From the NCBI GenBank assembly GCA_047967505.1, contig CM106538.1: 64,000 bases of DNA, one strand, 5' to 3'. The position numbers were made by a program, and so were the translations under genes. Each line of letters starts with the position of its first letter. Position 1 is the first letter of the stretch. This document shows, piece after piece, positions 45,224 through 57,283 of the stretch. This DNA comes from Dipteris shenzhenensis. Its lineage: Eukaryota > Polypodiophyta > Polypodiopsida > Gleicheniales. Below the pieces are notes generated by a model. That model was not told the DNA's origin. It saw only the letters and a program-made list of their open reading frames with translations, and made no database searches.

Positions 45224-45580
45224 TGTCGGGATAAATGTGATCAAGGGCTTGCTCTAAGGTGCATGTGTGCATCTAGGGGAGTCACGTGTGTGTGTGTGTA
45301 GTAGTAGAAGCACACCTAGTGCTATGAGGTGTCTAGACCATGACATAAGTGATGATGTAATGCAAAGGCCCCCACATGGGAGGTTCCTATGATTTGGGAG
45401 TTCCTATGATGTAGGGGCTGATTGCCACTCGTGTAGGGGAGGTGCCTATGATCTAGGACACCTTCCTCTCCATTCTATATAAGGGAGGTTCTCCCTTCAT
45501 TTCAATACACTTGATTTTGCCTTCATTTTTCCTCTTCCTTTGTGTCATTATGCACCTCTTCTATCCCACTCATCTCTTCA
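45224..45580 (+). repeat. 5' LTR of TR-GAG element, copy B
   Basis: TGTCGGGATAAATG to CTCTTCA, 357 bp, the same length as in copy A, with a TATATAAGGGAGG TATA region at about 45476. Confidence 0.9.
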
Positions 45581-46534
45581 TTTGGTATCAGAGCTTATAG
45601 GTTCTAGAGAATCCACTTTGAAAGTGCCACCTTATCATCTTCTCCACCACCTCCATTTTTGAAGCTCCCTCTTCCTTTCTCTTCATATTTTGCTAAGCTC
45701 CATTCTCCTCATCCATTGTGCCTTTTGCCAAACCCTCTGAACCAAAGTTTCTTCCCCTTGGGGCGCACCTCTGGCTCAAAGCATTCCTCGACATATCATC
45801 TCTGTTGCGTGTACCAACACTCTCTGTCCCCTGTGAGACTGTTAGCAAACTTCCACCTCTAAAGTACAAATGACAACGTGCCCTTCAAGCACGAGTTAGG
45901 CAATGCTAAGAGCTTGCTCTCGGTGAAATCTAAGCCCATTTGGTCCAGTGGTTGCTGAGAATTTAGCAAAAGACCAGTCTACATTGGCGTGACTCTCACG
46001 GGCAACGTGGCACAATTTTGTGCCCCTCCTCTACTGTGCTTATTCTCTGATATAGGGACTTCATTCCAGCTCACAAAGCCCCAAATTTGAAGTTGTGGAG
46101 TGAGATATCAAGCCCCCAAGGTTGCTCTATTTTTGGCAAGCATTTTTGATAGTTCTTGAAGTTTGATGCTAAAGTAAATGCTAAAGTTGATGCTTGAGGT
46201 ATGAAGTGGTGCTAAACTACAGTTTAGAAAATGCTCTTTCACTTTGAAGTTCAGTTGGCATTGATATCTTGTCGAAAATGCCAAGTTCTCAATGCTCTTC
46301 CAATGTTAAAAGCACTTGAAGAAGACTACAAGAAGGACAAAGTACAAGGTAAAGAAGACCCCGACTAAGAAGCTTTGGGAGAAGCCAATTGGGTATACTT
46401 ATGCTAAACAACTAGGCTTTTCTGAGTTTCTCTCTAGCAATCTACATTTATATGGTGATGGAGATTTCTTTATTAAGCAAGATTAGTCATTTTGTAAGAG
46501 AGTAGACACTGCTTGATAAAGGTAAGACCCTCTC

Positions 46535-47468
46535 ATGGTGGCTACCTTTAAGATTGACAAGTTCAATGGCCAAGATTTTCACACTTGGCAAATGAAAATC
46601 AAATTTGTGCTTATGAAAGAGAATTTGTGGGACTTTGTCAAGTCAGGGAATCAATCATCTCAAGGTGAATCAACCACAACCAAAGGTAAAGGGAAGACAA
46701 GTGACTCTTCTTCAACTACACCAGCAGATGTTAAAAGGATAGAGAAAGCTTACGTAATAATTGCATTAGGTTTGGGAGATGATTATGTGCATCATATTTC
46801 AGATTTGGAATCCCCTTTTGAGGCATGGCATAAGCTATTCAAGTATGTCTGAGAAAAGTAATCTTCTTCTCAAGACGCTTTCGAGTATGTCTGCGAAAAC
46901 CAATATTCTTTTGTTTGCAAGCCTTGCCGCATGGCCTCCGAAGGCTTCACATGGTGGGGGATGGCTTGAACTTAAGATGGATGGAGACAATGTTGCAGCT
47001 CGTGTTAATACTTTGAGGAGTCTTATGACACAATTGGCCTCAATAAACTCTCCTGTTACTGAAGATGATGCTATGGCTGTGCTCTTGAAGAGTATGCCTC
47101 AAGACTATGATTATGTTGTGACTACCTTGAAGAATCTTCCCCAATCCACACTGGAGGGCATCATCAGTGCTTTACAAGAGGAGTAGAGAAAGAACACTTC
47201 AAGAATGGGTAAAGTGCACACAGAAGCACTTGTAGTAAAGTTTTCATCAAAGAGCAAGTACAAGGCATGCAAGCATTGTGGGAAAAACAATCATCTTGAG
47301 AAGGATTGTTATAAAATCAACCCTTGCACCTATTGTGGCAAGAACAATCATTCAGAGAAGTTTTGCAATGAGAAGAAGAAAAACATGACAAATCTGGTTG
47401 AAGAGAGAACTCCATCAACAAATGAAGAATCAAACTTTGTGGTAAAAGACAAAGACTATGCCTTTTGA
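46535..47468 (+). pseudogene. Copia-type gag with two zinc knuckles, copy B
   Basis: Three pieces as in copy A: 46535-46852, 46779-47186 and 47205-47468. The last is better kept, with an open frame from MGKVHTEALVVKF through both knuckles (CKHCGKNNHLEKDC, CTYCGKNNHSEKFC) to the stop at 47466. The shift near 46850 is shared with copy A, so the gag was already broken before the duplication, or that point holds an unusual frame change used by the element. Confidence 0.8.
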
Positions 47469-47775
47469 GCACTTTGTCTTTTGAAATTTTATTTATCATC
47501 ACTTGGTCAATTTTGAGGTTCTCTACCTGGAGTAGTAATCCAAAAAGAATGTTATGTAATTTGTCTTTTGTAAATCACCTTTGGTCACCATATAATGTAG
47601 GCCATGTGATATGTGTTTGATCTATTCCATTTTTGTAAACCTTGACCCTTGGGCACTTTTGCTAGCATGAGATCCTAGCCATAGATTTATCCTTGACCAC
47701 CATGAGATGGCATGAGAAACTATGTGACTAGATGTATCCTTGACATAGCAAGAGGCAAACCCTTGAGGGGGGGTA

Positions 47776-47972
47776 TGTTGGGATAAATGTGATCAAGGGC
47801 TTTCTCTAAGGTGGATGTATGCATCTAGGGGACTCACATGTGTGTGTGTGTGTGTGTGTAGTAGAAGCACACCTAGTGCTATGAGGTGTCTAGACCATGA
47901 CATAAGTGATGATGTAATGCAAAGGCCCCCACATGGGAGGTTCCTTTGATTTGGGAGTTCCTATAATGTAGG
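47776..47972 (+). repeat. Truncated 3' LTR of TR-GAG element, copy B
   Basis: Only the first 197 bases or so remain, including a longer GT microsatellite than in the other LTRs. Confidence 0.85.
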
Positions 47973-50098
47973 CCTTGTACTTTACTAGATGCCTCTTCTA
48001 GTCTACATATTTCTTCATGCATCATTTGCACCTTTTCCTCTCGCATGAATGCTATCTATAGAATGCACCTACTATAGGTTTGATAGTGGCACTCATTGCC
48101 ATGGATGCTAGGTTATCTAGAGTGAGTGGCTGAAAATTGCATGAGAGCTCAAAGGGAGTGAATCCTATAGACAAGTGTTGTGAACCATTGTAGAAAAACT
48201 TTGTGACATCTAGTGTCATGACCAATTGGCATCCAATCTATCTTTTGGACTCAAATGGTAGCTACTACTAAATGCTAGGTGAGTGCTAGCCATGGAGAAA
48301 ATATTCCGCCACCAAAAGGTCTCCATGAACCATCCATCCTAATTAGAAATTATCTTCCAAGGTGAGCCATGATACTTGATAACAATGCTAAAGAATAGTC
48401 AAGATAATTGGAAAATATCTCCATCCAACCTAATTAGAAACTATGTCCCATGGTAAGACATGATGCTTGATAAACAATTTCAAAGAATAGTCAATGAAAT
48501 GGGCATACTTGTGAGGTGATTGACTACCACAAACACAACCAAGTTTCTGTTACTCAAGAGCAAGGTGATGATGGAATCCATGAGATGCTCCTACATTTAG
48601 TCAAAGAATCTATAATGAGATTCTCCTACAAATAGTCAAAGTTTCCATTACTCAAGAGCATGGTGGTGATGAAATCTATGAGATGCTCCTACAAATAGTC
48701 AAAGAATCTATAATAAATGCAACATTCTTGCTAGAATTTGTCAGCTTTGTCTAGAAGGAAAAGCTAACAAACGTGCACATATGCAACCATTATATTTCTT
48801 GTCCTTTTAGATATTCAACAAGGGACCAACAAAAGTACTAAGGGAGTAGGGTCGATTAACTTATCTTGACTCGGGTCCTTCCCATGCAAATTCATGATGC
48901 TCAGAGAGGATTTGCCTATGCAATCCATCAATAGTGGGGGACATACACTCTTTTTTGCTTGACCAAGAATAGTCCATTTATGACCTCCATATGCACTTGA
49001 TGAGCTATTGGTTGTGTCAGAACTACTATGCTAACTATACTCAGCATATCTAGCCTTATATCCTGTAGAAACATTGCATTTGGCAAATGTTGAATGGACA
49101 AAAGATGGGGGTTTTCATCTCAACTCATCTGCTATTACATTTTCCTCTTTGGCATAGAATATATGTCAATGTCAAAGGAGGCTATGATCAGGTCTCCCTA
49201 CCTCATCTCGAGCTCAATAGCTCTTTGAATGACATGGCAGATTGATGGGCCTCCAAATGATATGGCTTCTCAATAGCCTTTTGGATGTCGATTTGACTTT
49301 TGTATGACATGTTAGCTCAATATGACTTTGAATGATGTGGTAGCTTAATAGCCCTCTAGATGAAAAAATAAATTATAGAGATCCACAGGAGGAGAAGATA
49401 AGCATGTGGCATCTAGACACTTGGCAAATGCCAAATAGGGTGCCCTACATATTCATACATGGAAAGAAAATGGGGTGCCTAGAAATTTAACACGTGGTAG
49501 GATAAGGGCACCTCAACATTGACACATTGTAGTGCCTCATCAACACGACCACATCAACTTAGTCCACGAGGTACATTTACCTCATAGTCCACATTGTACA
49601 CTGCCATTTTTGCATTGCATATCATCACATTATAGCCCCATGTTAAGCTCACTTTTTCATTTTGTATATGCACTCTACTGCTATAACACACCTTTGCTTC
49701 ATAGGCACAACTCAAACACTTTGCATGTGCACTTGGAATAATTTTCAAATGATCCAAAAAAGAAAAAGTGGTAGATACTTTGAGCTCTACATGGTCGTCA
49801 CATCACATACACGCTTTGATACATGCACCTCATTCATGTGAGCTTCTGCATCAGATCCACTTCATTTGCATATTGAATCCTAACCCCAACACTTTAACAA
49901 GAATCAAGAGAATAAGCTATTCATTTCTTTCCATTGTTGTAATGGATTATCTAGCATGAATTAGTCTATCTCTAGAGGAGATCAAACTCCACTAGGCCAA
50001 TTGAGCCCTTGCCCCAAATTCACTTAAAAGGTTCCTATCAAAGTCACTCCTCTTACTCACATGCAGTTTCACACTCAGCACATATTATGAAACTTGAG
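47973..50098. other. Non-coding region with local repeats (copy B)
   Basis: Counterpart of 27741-29864. It has the same local repeats near 48540-48720 and 49220-49360 and no recognised gene. Confidence 0.5.
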
Positions 50099-52600
50099 CA
50101 CCTATGGAACTATGAGTAGAGTTCAGGGTGGTAGACAGAGGGTTTGGCATTGTATTAGCGAGTAGATTGTACCTTGTTCATCTTGCACTCACAAACCTTC
50201 ATTATAAAGCCTTATTGGCTATTTTTTTATCATATTGTAAATATTTTTAGCTTTGCAACTATTGGCATCTTTTTCCATATAAATCCTCATAATATGTTTG
50301 GATTAGATTGTAGTTTCTATCTTCACCACTATCAGTAGATTATTGTTTAAAAAGGTAACATTTTTATAGGCACGTGCATCATGTCTACATCTAGCAACCT
50401 CAATCTTGTAGCATCTGATAAGATAGAAAAGTCTAACTATGATAAAAGAAAAGATCTAATGGAGGCCATACTTTTTTTGCAAGACAAATGGGCATATGAA
50501 TATGGGTCTAATCCTAGACCATATGGCAACCTTGTAGTGGATCCTACCATTGCCAGAACATAGTTATACTAGGATAAGAAAGACAAGTCTAGTTACCACT
50601 TGTGAAAACATAAGTACCTCATGATCTAATGAGTGCCTAAATTAATCTAGGGTAGGTCGATCCTAAGTGTATATACAATGATGAAGCGTGCCTAAACTAA
50701 TCTAGGGTAGGTGGATCCTAAGTTCAAGTAAGTCACAAGATTGAGACTCTTACTCATAGAGACTTGAGAGACTTTAGAACTTGCATGTGTTATGGCATGA
50801 ACATGACATCCCTTATATTGGAGTGAGGCACATACTTGCATTGTTTGCTCGCATGTGGGAGGCCCTTTGGAAATTCCTTGTCCACGGGCAGATCTTCCTT
50901 GGTGTCCTCAGTTTGAGACATTTCCTATCTCTTTACTAGATTGTTGTCTTCTACTTGGGGGTCCATGCTCATGGCTCGATCAATGGGCAGACTCATTGGA
51001 CTCGACTCTCCCTTCATGACCAATTTGAATCCTTCTACCAGTACCTGAAACTCACTTCTCTACCAAAGGCCTAAATTTGTCTTGTTTGTAAACTTAGAAC
51101 TCGCTCCATGTCGAAAGGATGATTCATCTGCCAAAGACCGAATCATCCTCCATGAGTTTAAGGGTTGCAAGAAGGATGATTCAGATAGCCATGTTGTGCA
51201 GTTTGAAATGTGATGGAGGAGAGTGGCTTGATGCCAAGTTTGGGGATGCTTTAAAACTGTAGCAATTTGTGGGTACCTTGAGTGGTAAGGCCATGAGCTT
51301 GTTTAGCCCGTATGGCCTGGCTCAGCTCATTGATTGTGTGGAACTAAGGACAACATTCCTGCACCGATTTTGGAAGCAAAGGACTCATAATGACATTTGC
51401 AAGAAGTTACAGGAGTTGTGCCAGAAAAAGCTGCTGGAAGATTACACGCAAAAGTTTAATAATCTTAGTGCTCGATTAGACATGGATGAAAGACCCACGA
51501 CCAAGATGTTTGCAAAGTATTTTTGTAAGGGCTTGTGGAAAGAAATTCGGAGTGTTGCAAGTGGATTGGAAATCCCTAGTCAAAATGGTTTCAATGACTT
51601 GATAGATGTTGCGAAAAGAGCAGAAAGATGATGCAGATCATTCACCAAGAAAGATGATTCTAATAGCAGTTTAAATTTGGATACAGAGGAATCTAGTAGT
51701 GACACGAATAAAAATATGGAATCTATTAGTGATGCGATTTGGATGATGAAGACAGTAAATCCAACAGAAAGAGGAAGCATTAAAAGTAAATTGACTAAGA
51801 AAAGTGAAAAAGATCCAAGAAGGAGACAATGAAAATGAAAAAGATGACCAACAAGATGGAAAGTTGCTGGAAGAGAAATTGAAAAGTTTTGGAGTGAGCA
51901 AGTTGTGTCTAAGATGGCATGTAGAATTTGTATTCAACAAAAGTGCGTTGGTATAATCCAAATGTCTAAATGAATCCGACGTAGCAAGTATCTCAAATGC
52001 CAACAACAATAGAGGCGAACCAAGTGATGATTGAGCCAGCTATGGCACAATACGTGGCACAGATTCAACAATGAAATAACTGGACCAATAGAGAAATAAC
52101 TAGAAGCAAAGAGTAACTGAAATACACATAATGCATGGGCCCCCAGAATTCAGGTACTCATAAAGATTATAAGTAATATTTAGAAAATGGGCACTGTTTA
52201 CGCTCAAATTGCCCATTGTGGTGCAGGCACACAATAGAATGAGGATTGGAAATCACATGTTCGCCATCGAGGCGTGGACCACCTCATTAGGAGTAGCCAC
52301 CATTGGCACAAGCCAATGTGGTGCTGATTGAAGAACGGGGAGATACATTGATATGTCAGATCAAGCCAACAACTAATATGTATGTACAACAATGTGATTG
52401 CTTGACATGCTCTACAAAGGAAGAAGTGCATCATAAGAATCCTGAGAAGATCGATGTATACTCGTTAACAAGATCTAAACTCCAAGTTTGAGATCTCATT
52501 TCAGAGGCACCATGGAAGGAGAAGTGTTTGCACTAGAAGGACCAAGAAGAGGTCCGCATGACAACTTTGAAGAAGATTGAAAAGATGCAAGAATCTGGCA
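50099..52600 (+). pseudogene. Ty3/gypsy gag remnant, largely unique to copy B
   Basis: The clearest part is the frame 51269-51631 (120 aa), which reads MGTLSGKAMSLFSPYGLAQL, then TTFLHRFWKQRTHNDICKKL, YTQKFNNLSARLDMDE and YFCKGLWKEIRSVASGLEIP. The spacing of F-x-x-RF, Y-x-x-x-F-x-x-L and F-x-x-GL blocks is that of the retrotransposon gag domain. The K/S/E-rich downstream part (to about 52000) and a Cys-containing piece near 52380-52440 are broken. In copy A only the beginning (29885-30017) remains. No LTR was found. Confidence 0.6.
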
Positions 52601-53480
52601 AGCAAAAGGAAGAATCACGATCACTTATACCGGTATAATGGGAACACACACCATATTCTCCCAAAACGAATGCAGTCTCGCCATAGCATCCAAAGGTAGC
52701 CCCCATAACTCATGTTGATGTATAAAGGCCTTGAACTAGGAAAATTTTTAATTGGACTTTTGAGGCTTTGAAGAAGGCAAAAGTGAAAGTCTGTCTTGGC
52801 CTTTGTCCCATCCACGTCTCGTTTACCCGCACGCCACGTTAGCTCTCGTTTTGCCAACGGAATGCCATGTCACCATGTACCATGTTGCCAAACTCTCCGT
52901 CCCCAATAAACCATAGTAAAACACTGCTAGCGCTAGTAAGAGAGGAGTCACACGAGGCAGGCAGTTTTGGAATCCATGACGTTGGAAGCATCTACTACTT
53001 GTAGCTAGAAAACTGCTTCTTCGAACCATGGGCTGTCCTTTGAAGGAGGGGGATCATAGCCAAATTTCATTTATTAACATTGCCCTACTAGGGGCAGGCT
53101 ATAGCATCGAGATGGATTCCGTCTAAAGCGGGATAACCATGTCCTCATAAAAAGCTGCGCTTTCTTCATTGGATCCCTTCTTAATTATTTCAGCCCCTCT
53201 CCTCTCCCTTCTCACCCCTTGCCCTTCTCGCCCGTCTCCCTCTCTTCAGAGATGTGAGTGGAGGGCAGTGCGCCTGGCACCCGGCACCCTGTGCCTAGGA
53301 CGTGGGCATGCTCACACTTGTGTGAATCACTAGGATGGCGACGAGGCGTGATTGCGCTCTAAAACCCGTGCACGTGTCTGGTAGGGAAGCGGTCGGAAAA
53401 GGGCGGTAGTGAAGTGTGGCTTGCGGGGCGTCCCTCTTGGGAGGCACTTTTGCGTGCAACCATAAAACCGTCACCGTGGA
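52601..53480. other. Upstream region of the mini-RNase III gene
   Basis: From about 53150 the sequence becomes richer in C and G than the surroundings, as is common near plant promoters. I see no coding domain. This region is absent from copy A. Confidence 0.45.
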
Positions 53481-53481
53481 G

Positions 53482-53492
53482 TATATATATAG
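53482..53492 (+). promoter_or_regulatory. Probable TATA box of the mini-RNase III gene
   Basis: TATATATATAG lies 52 bases before the ATG at 53534. A start about 30 bases downstream leaves a short leader, which favours the 53534 ATG over the upstream one at 53414. Confidence 0.55.
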
Positions 53493-53533
53493 ATCACTGT
53501 AGTGTGTGTCGAAAACGAGGCTTAATAGGTAGG

Positions 53534-54613
53534 ATGGGTAATAGGCTGCCTGTGTTGAGCGTGGCGTCTACCTCATCCCTGCAAGTTTGTTGTGCTTCAT
53601 CATGTTTCGTACCCCCTCAGGCTTTCGCTTGGCCTTGGAATCCCCGTCCACCGTCGCCTCAGCACCCGCAGCTGCTACAGGAGCAGCCTGTCGTTTCTCA
53701 TCCCAATGGAGTCTCTTCTACCAAACCGGAAAAGATAAGAAGTCCCTCTTTGGCCTCTGGATTCGACCAAGGTGCCATCATTTGTTCCTTTTGTGACCTT
53801 CTCATTTCCAACTTTTGATTTTGGAGCTTGTCAAATTGGGTTTTGCTTTTCCGATGCGTTGCAGGGAAGGAAGACAATAAGTTGGAGGGAGGGCAGGTTT
53901 GGCTGCCAGCTGCTCCACATGTGCCCAGACCAAGAGCATCGTATAATGCAGCATCGTTGGCGTATCTGGGGGATTGCATTTATGAGGTGCTTCTTTGTGT
54001 TCTCCCCAGTCGACGGAGAAAGAATTACACGTAACTGTACTGCTGCATTGGAAAATATGTCCTCGAGTCTGTTGAAGTTTGACTAGAGTAAACATCTTCT
54101 CATCTTTGTTGATGTCGTCTATAAAGGTATGCAGCTGTACGTGCGGTGCCATTTTCTAAACCCACCTCAGAGCATTGACAAGTATAATACCTTAGTAATG
54201 GGTCTGGTTTGCTGTGAAGCACAGGTAAGTGATTGAAGTTGTGGCTTATGCTTCTTCCCTGACTATATCAAATTCATATTTCACATGAAGGAAATCTGAT
54301 GTTCAATCAAGTATAATATTTAGGCTTGCGCTCACTGATCAACATGGCTTACTATGCAGGATGCGTTTCTTAAGAGATTATTAAAAGACAATTTCCTTTC
54401 GGAAGAGGAAAGGTTTGATTCTCCACTTAATGGCAAGCGCTTTCATTTTCTGCCAACAGAATTTTGCAAGGACTTGTTTCCCTTCAAACACTTGTGGCTC
54501 ATTGTACTAGGAATGTAGTTCGATGGGGAAAGAATGTCAGCACTAACCACAAGCGGGCAACCAAACGCGCTGGGACTGCTGTCTACTGCAGAGCTTCATC
54601 TTTAGAAACACTT
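53534..54613 (+). CDS. Mini-ribonuclease III-like protein (RNC3/RNC4 type), five exons readable
   Basis: Exons 53534-53771, 53865-53986, 54135-54224, 54360-54412 and 54511-54613 join in frame through GT...AG introns of 93, 148, 135 and 98 bp. Exon 1 codes an S/P/Q-rich leader suited to a plastid transit peptide. Exon 2 ends NAASLAYLGDCIYE, the Mini-III active-site helix with its conserved Asp. Exon 3 gives LYVRCHFLNPPQSIDKYN and CCEAQ; exons 4 and 5 give LKDNFLSEEERNVVRWGKNV and RAGTAVYCRASSLETL, whose Glu is the second catalytic position. In Arabidopsis RNC3 and RNC4 act in chloroplast rRNA maturation and intron RNA turnover and lack a double-stranded RNA binding domain, as here. The G-Y-L-Y-L segment expected right after SSLETL was not found, so the 3' end is unresolved and the gene may be incomplete. 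Confidence 0.8.
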
Positions 54614-55400
54614 GTAAGTTAAAATTTGGTTGCTGTCTACTCAACTTTTGAAACACATATTAGTTGAAACTTTTTAGAAAGAGGAGTCACACAAGGGCTG
54701 CAGTTCTGTGGCCAGAGTCAATCAGAAGTATCAAGATTAATCATGATGTAGATGTAGTGTTACTCACTAGAGTGATGGTTAGTGTGAATTTTAGAAGTAT
54801 TCATTTGTATATGTGATTGTCCTATGGAGATATTTTCGATAATTGAGTGAAACCTTCTAGATGATCTTCGTGTTCAAGTAAAGAATGAGAAAATACTAAG
54901 TTTCATATTTTATATTATTATCTTAGGTATGTGTCATTAAGCGTCTTGAACACAATCCTTGCCTCTTGCGAGAGAGAGTTTATGATGCTTGGATCCCAGC
55001 TGTATATATTACAAACAGCCCAAGGAATTACCTTTACATGCACAAGACACATGCATCTAGGTGAGTCGTTAGTTGATCCATAATTATATTCAGGTATTCG
55101 CTCAAGGAGGTAGAGAGGCATACCTCTCAACGGCTTCCAAGTATGTTTCTAGCTCTTCAGAAGATCTCAAAGGTGAGAACAGCCAGTCATCAATAGCAGC
55201 TGTCAATATGACTGCCTTGACTATGGAGAGCCTTGCCCTCGAAAATTGTGGCTCGAATAAGGCACAAGCCGGCAAAAAGTACGATTCAATGGGTCTCTGT
55301 CTTAAGGGATTCAAGTCTGCCAACCCTCTTTCTTTGCACCATCTAAGTCAAGAAAATGAACAATGAAGAAGCAATGCCATGCTAAAGTGATTGCAACTAA
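54614..55400 (+). other. Possible 3' exons of the mini-RNase III locus
   Basis: After the donor at 54614 (GTAAGT), the segment 54927-55060 has an acceptor (TTATCTTAG) and a donor (GTGAGT) and, in the phase set by exon 5, reads VCVIKRLEHNPCLLRERVYD and onwards without a stop for 44 codons. The next segment, from 55094, is open for about 90 codons in another phase (YLSTASKYVSSSSEDLKG), so the phases do not join simply. Neither piece looks like a Mini-III C-terminus. Confidence 0.35.
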
Positions 55401-55517
55401 AATGAACATAAAAGAAGCAATGTCATGCTAAAGTCATCGCAACTAATTTTTTAAAAGCTTCTAGCTTGTACTTTACCTTTGCAATTCTTGGAGTGAGTAT
55501 AAAAGAGCGGTTAATGA

Positions 55518-56048
55518 TTTTGATGCTTGCCAAACTTATACCCCTTGTGTTACCTATAGTATAATAAATTTTATTGGGAATCAGTTGTTCCCCCAATGAG
55601 TTTTTTTGGGAAAGCACCGGTATAGTTACAAAAATATGGTTGAAGTAGATGATCTCTTTTTCTACCTTGATTTGTGAGGACGTGGCTAAAGGGGGGGAAA
55701 ATGTCATGTTGTCGATGGGACTAACTGAAACCGGCCTCTAATCACTCAGAGGACAGTGGAACTAAACCTTAATCACTTCAGTACTTATTTATAGCTCACA
55801 AAGCATATATCACAACCATTAACCATTGCATGATCACCATTTGGCCATTTGTTCACAAACAAAACCATTGAAAAAGGGATGGAGGCTAGAATATCCTTGC
55901 TTAACAAACATAGACAAGTGCACCTGATTGGCCCCAAACACCGTGGCGCCCCTTTCGGTATTTCTTAATGATTACAAGTTGCATCTGGGAGACCTTCCCT
56001 GCAATTGAGCATGCAGTCCCAATTCACTGAGCCTTCGCAAGGCTTTCA
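55518..56048. other. Segment found only in copy B, no gene recognised
   Basis: Copy A goes directly from GTATAAAAGAG to AAGCATAGAACACC at 31605. Here about 530 bases intervene. A minus-strand frame (55423-55707) spans one border but has no recognisable domain. Confidence 0.5.
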
Positions 56049-56114
56049 AGCACAGAACACCATTAGAGAAGTGCACTTAACCCATAGGCTAAATCCAAAG
56101 GCATTAATTGTAGC

Positions 56115-56189
56115 TATAAAATCTTTGCTAAAGCTCTGGCTCTGAGTATTAAAAACAGAATGGCCAAGTGGATCCTATCTATTAAGCAA
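56115..56189 (+). pseudogene. LINE reverse transcriptase fragment, copy B (5' part)
   Basis: YKIFAKALALSIKNRM followed by AKWILSIKQ, the first RT block of a plant L1-type LINE. The coding sequence is then interrupted by about 5 kb of LTR and copia sequence; the later RT blocks (from RQGCP-like to V-DD) resume at 61240 on the same strand. The two are probably parts of one LINE, with some 350 bases between them lost. Confidence 0.75.
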
Positions 56190-56199
56190 CTAACAATCC

Positions 56200-56570
56200 C
56201 CAATTTCTGGGGCAATCTACCAGCTTACAGGCCAGCCAATACAGCTTACAGGCCAGCCAAAAGGCCAGCCACCTCAGCCAAACAAGTGGCGAGAAAGACC
56301 AGCTGGTCTGGCCGACCAGAACTGGCCGACCAGCTGGCCGACCAGCTAGGTCTGGCCTATAAAGGCACAAGCCCCCCACACTCCTCCTGACAGGATAGGA
56401 CCTGCAGCAGCTCCTCATCTCCGCCATCCTTTGCTGCAGCCCCGCCTGCTCCATCTACCTCTCCTCTTCCTCTCTACCTTCTCTCTGCCTCTCCTTCCTG
56501 CCTCCTGGCTGCTCCATCTTCTCCTCCAGATCTGCCCCATCCTGCTCCAGATCTGCTCCTCTGCTCCTTC
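56200..56570. repeat. GGCCGACCAG-rich segment next to the copia LTR (copy B)
   Basis: Includes CTGGCCGACCAG twice in a row near 56325-56348, repeated ACAGGCCAGCC, CTATAAAGGC at 56357 and a pyrimidine-rich run. The adjacent LTR holds the same GGCCGACCAG and CTATAAAAGG elements, so it may be part of a related LTR. Confidence 0.45.
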
Positions 56571-57264
56571 TGTTAGAAAATAGGAGGGAATGAATCACTC
56601 AAACCTCCACCCAAGATCTCTCCCACTCTTCCAACACACTCAACTCAGATAACTGATCACAGATGCAATAAACACTCACTCAGAGATAACTTAAACGGAG
56701 AGAGAGAAAGAGTATATTCATCCACCGGATGGTGGGCAGAAATGGGCTCCAAGGGAGCAATACAAAACTCAGCCAAGTGCTGAGGAGAACTGATGGAACT
56801 CTCTCGTCAAACTGAACCAGCTCTGAGTGCACAGCACAGCCTAGGAAGGAGGCTTTCTGTCCTGCACTGGATGCTGGAATGAAGGAAGGAGTGGGCCTTT
56901 TATAGGCACTGCCCAGGCCCTCTGGATTGGCCGACCAGCAGGGTCGGTACCCTGTCTGGTGGCCGACCAGACTGCCCTGGAAATCTGACCAGGGTTGGCC
57001 CTGGTCGGTGGCCCTGGTTGGGCCGACTGGCCTTGCCACAGGTCCCTATAAAAGGGTGCCTTGTGCAGCCAGTCTGGGACTGTAGAAGCCTCTAAGGGAG
57101 GCACATGGCCCCCCTATTTCTCTGCTGTTGCAGGCAGCAACCAGCCCGTGTGCTGGTTGCCCATGATGCCAGCCTAGGTCTCTCTTTCCCAGCCCTCCTA
57201 CCTCTCACTACCCCTTGTCGCCTCAAATCGGGGGCTCACAGGTGGGCACAGTGAGTCTCTAGCA
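56571..57264 (-). repeat. 3' LTR of copia element, copy B
   Basis: 694 bp, on the plus strand from TGTTAGAAAA to CTCTAGCA, thus with TG...CA ends on either strand. It carries CCTTTTATAGG at about 56896 (a minus-strand TATA box) and CCTATAAAAGGG at about 57045 facing the other way. The polypurine tract of the element (minus strand TTGAGGGAGGG) adjoins at 57265-57276. No 5' LTR partner exists at the other end. Confidence 0.75.
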
Positions 57265-57283
57265 CCCTCCCTCAATGTCACAA

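Larger units (their letters stand above)
45219..47972 (+). mobile_element. Gag-only LTR retrotransposon (TR-GAG type), copy B, 3' LTR truncated
   Basis: Same insertion as in copy A, as shown by the same left target site CTACC (45219-45223) and surroundings. The 5' LTR is 45224-45580, the primer site follows at 45583, gag is 46535-47468, and the 3' LTR starts TGTTGGGATAAATG at 47776 after a GAGGGGGGGTA polypurine tract. About 160 bases from the right part of the 3' LTR to the right target site are deleted: ATGTAGG joins CCTTGTACTTTAC near 47972. Confidence 0.85.

Noticed and set aside
52943-52975. AGAGGAGTCACACGAGGC similarity to 54677 in the mini-RNase III intron as a duplicated control site
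   Set aside because: The match is short (about 20 of 25 bases) and could be chance; nothing else supports it.
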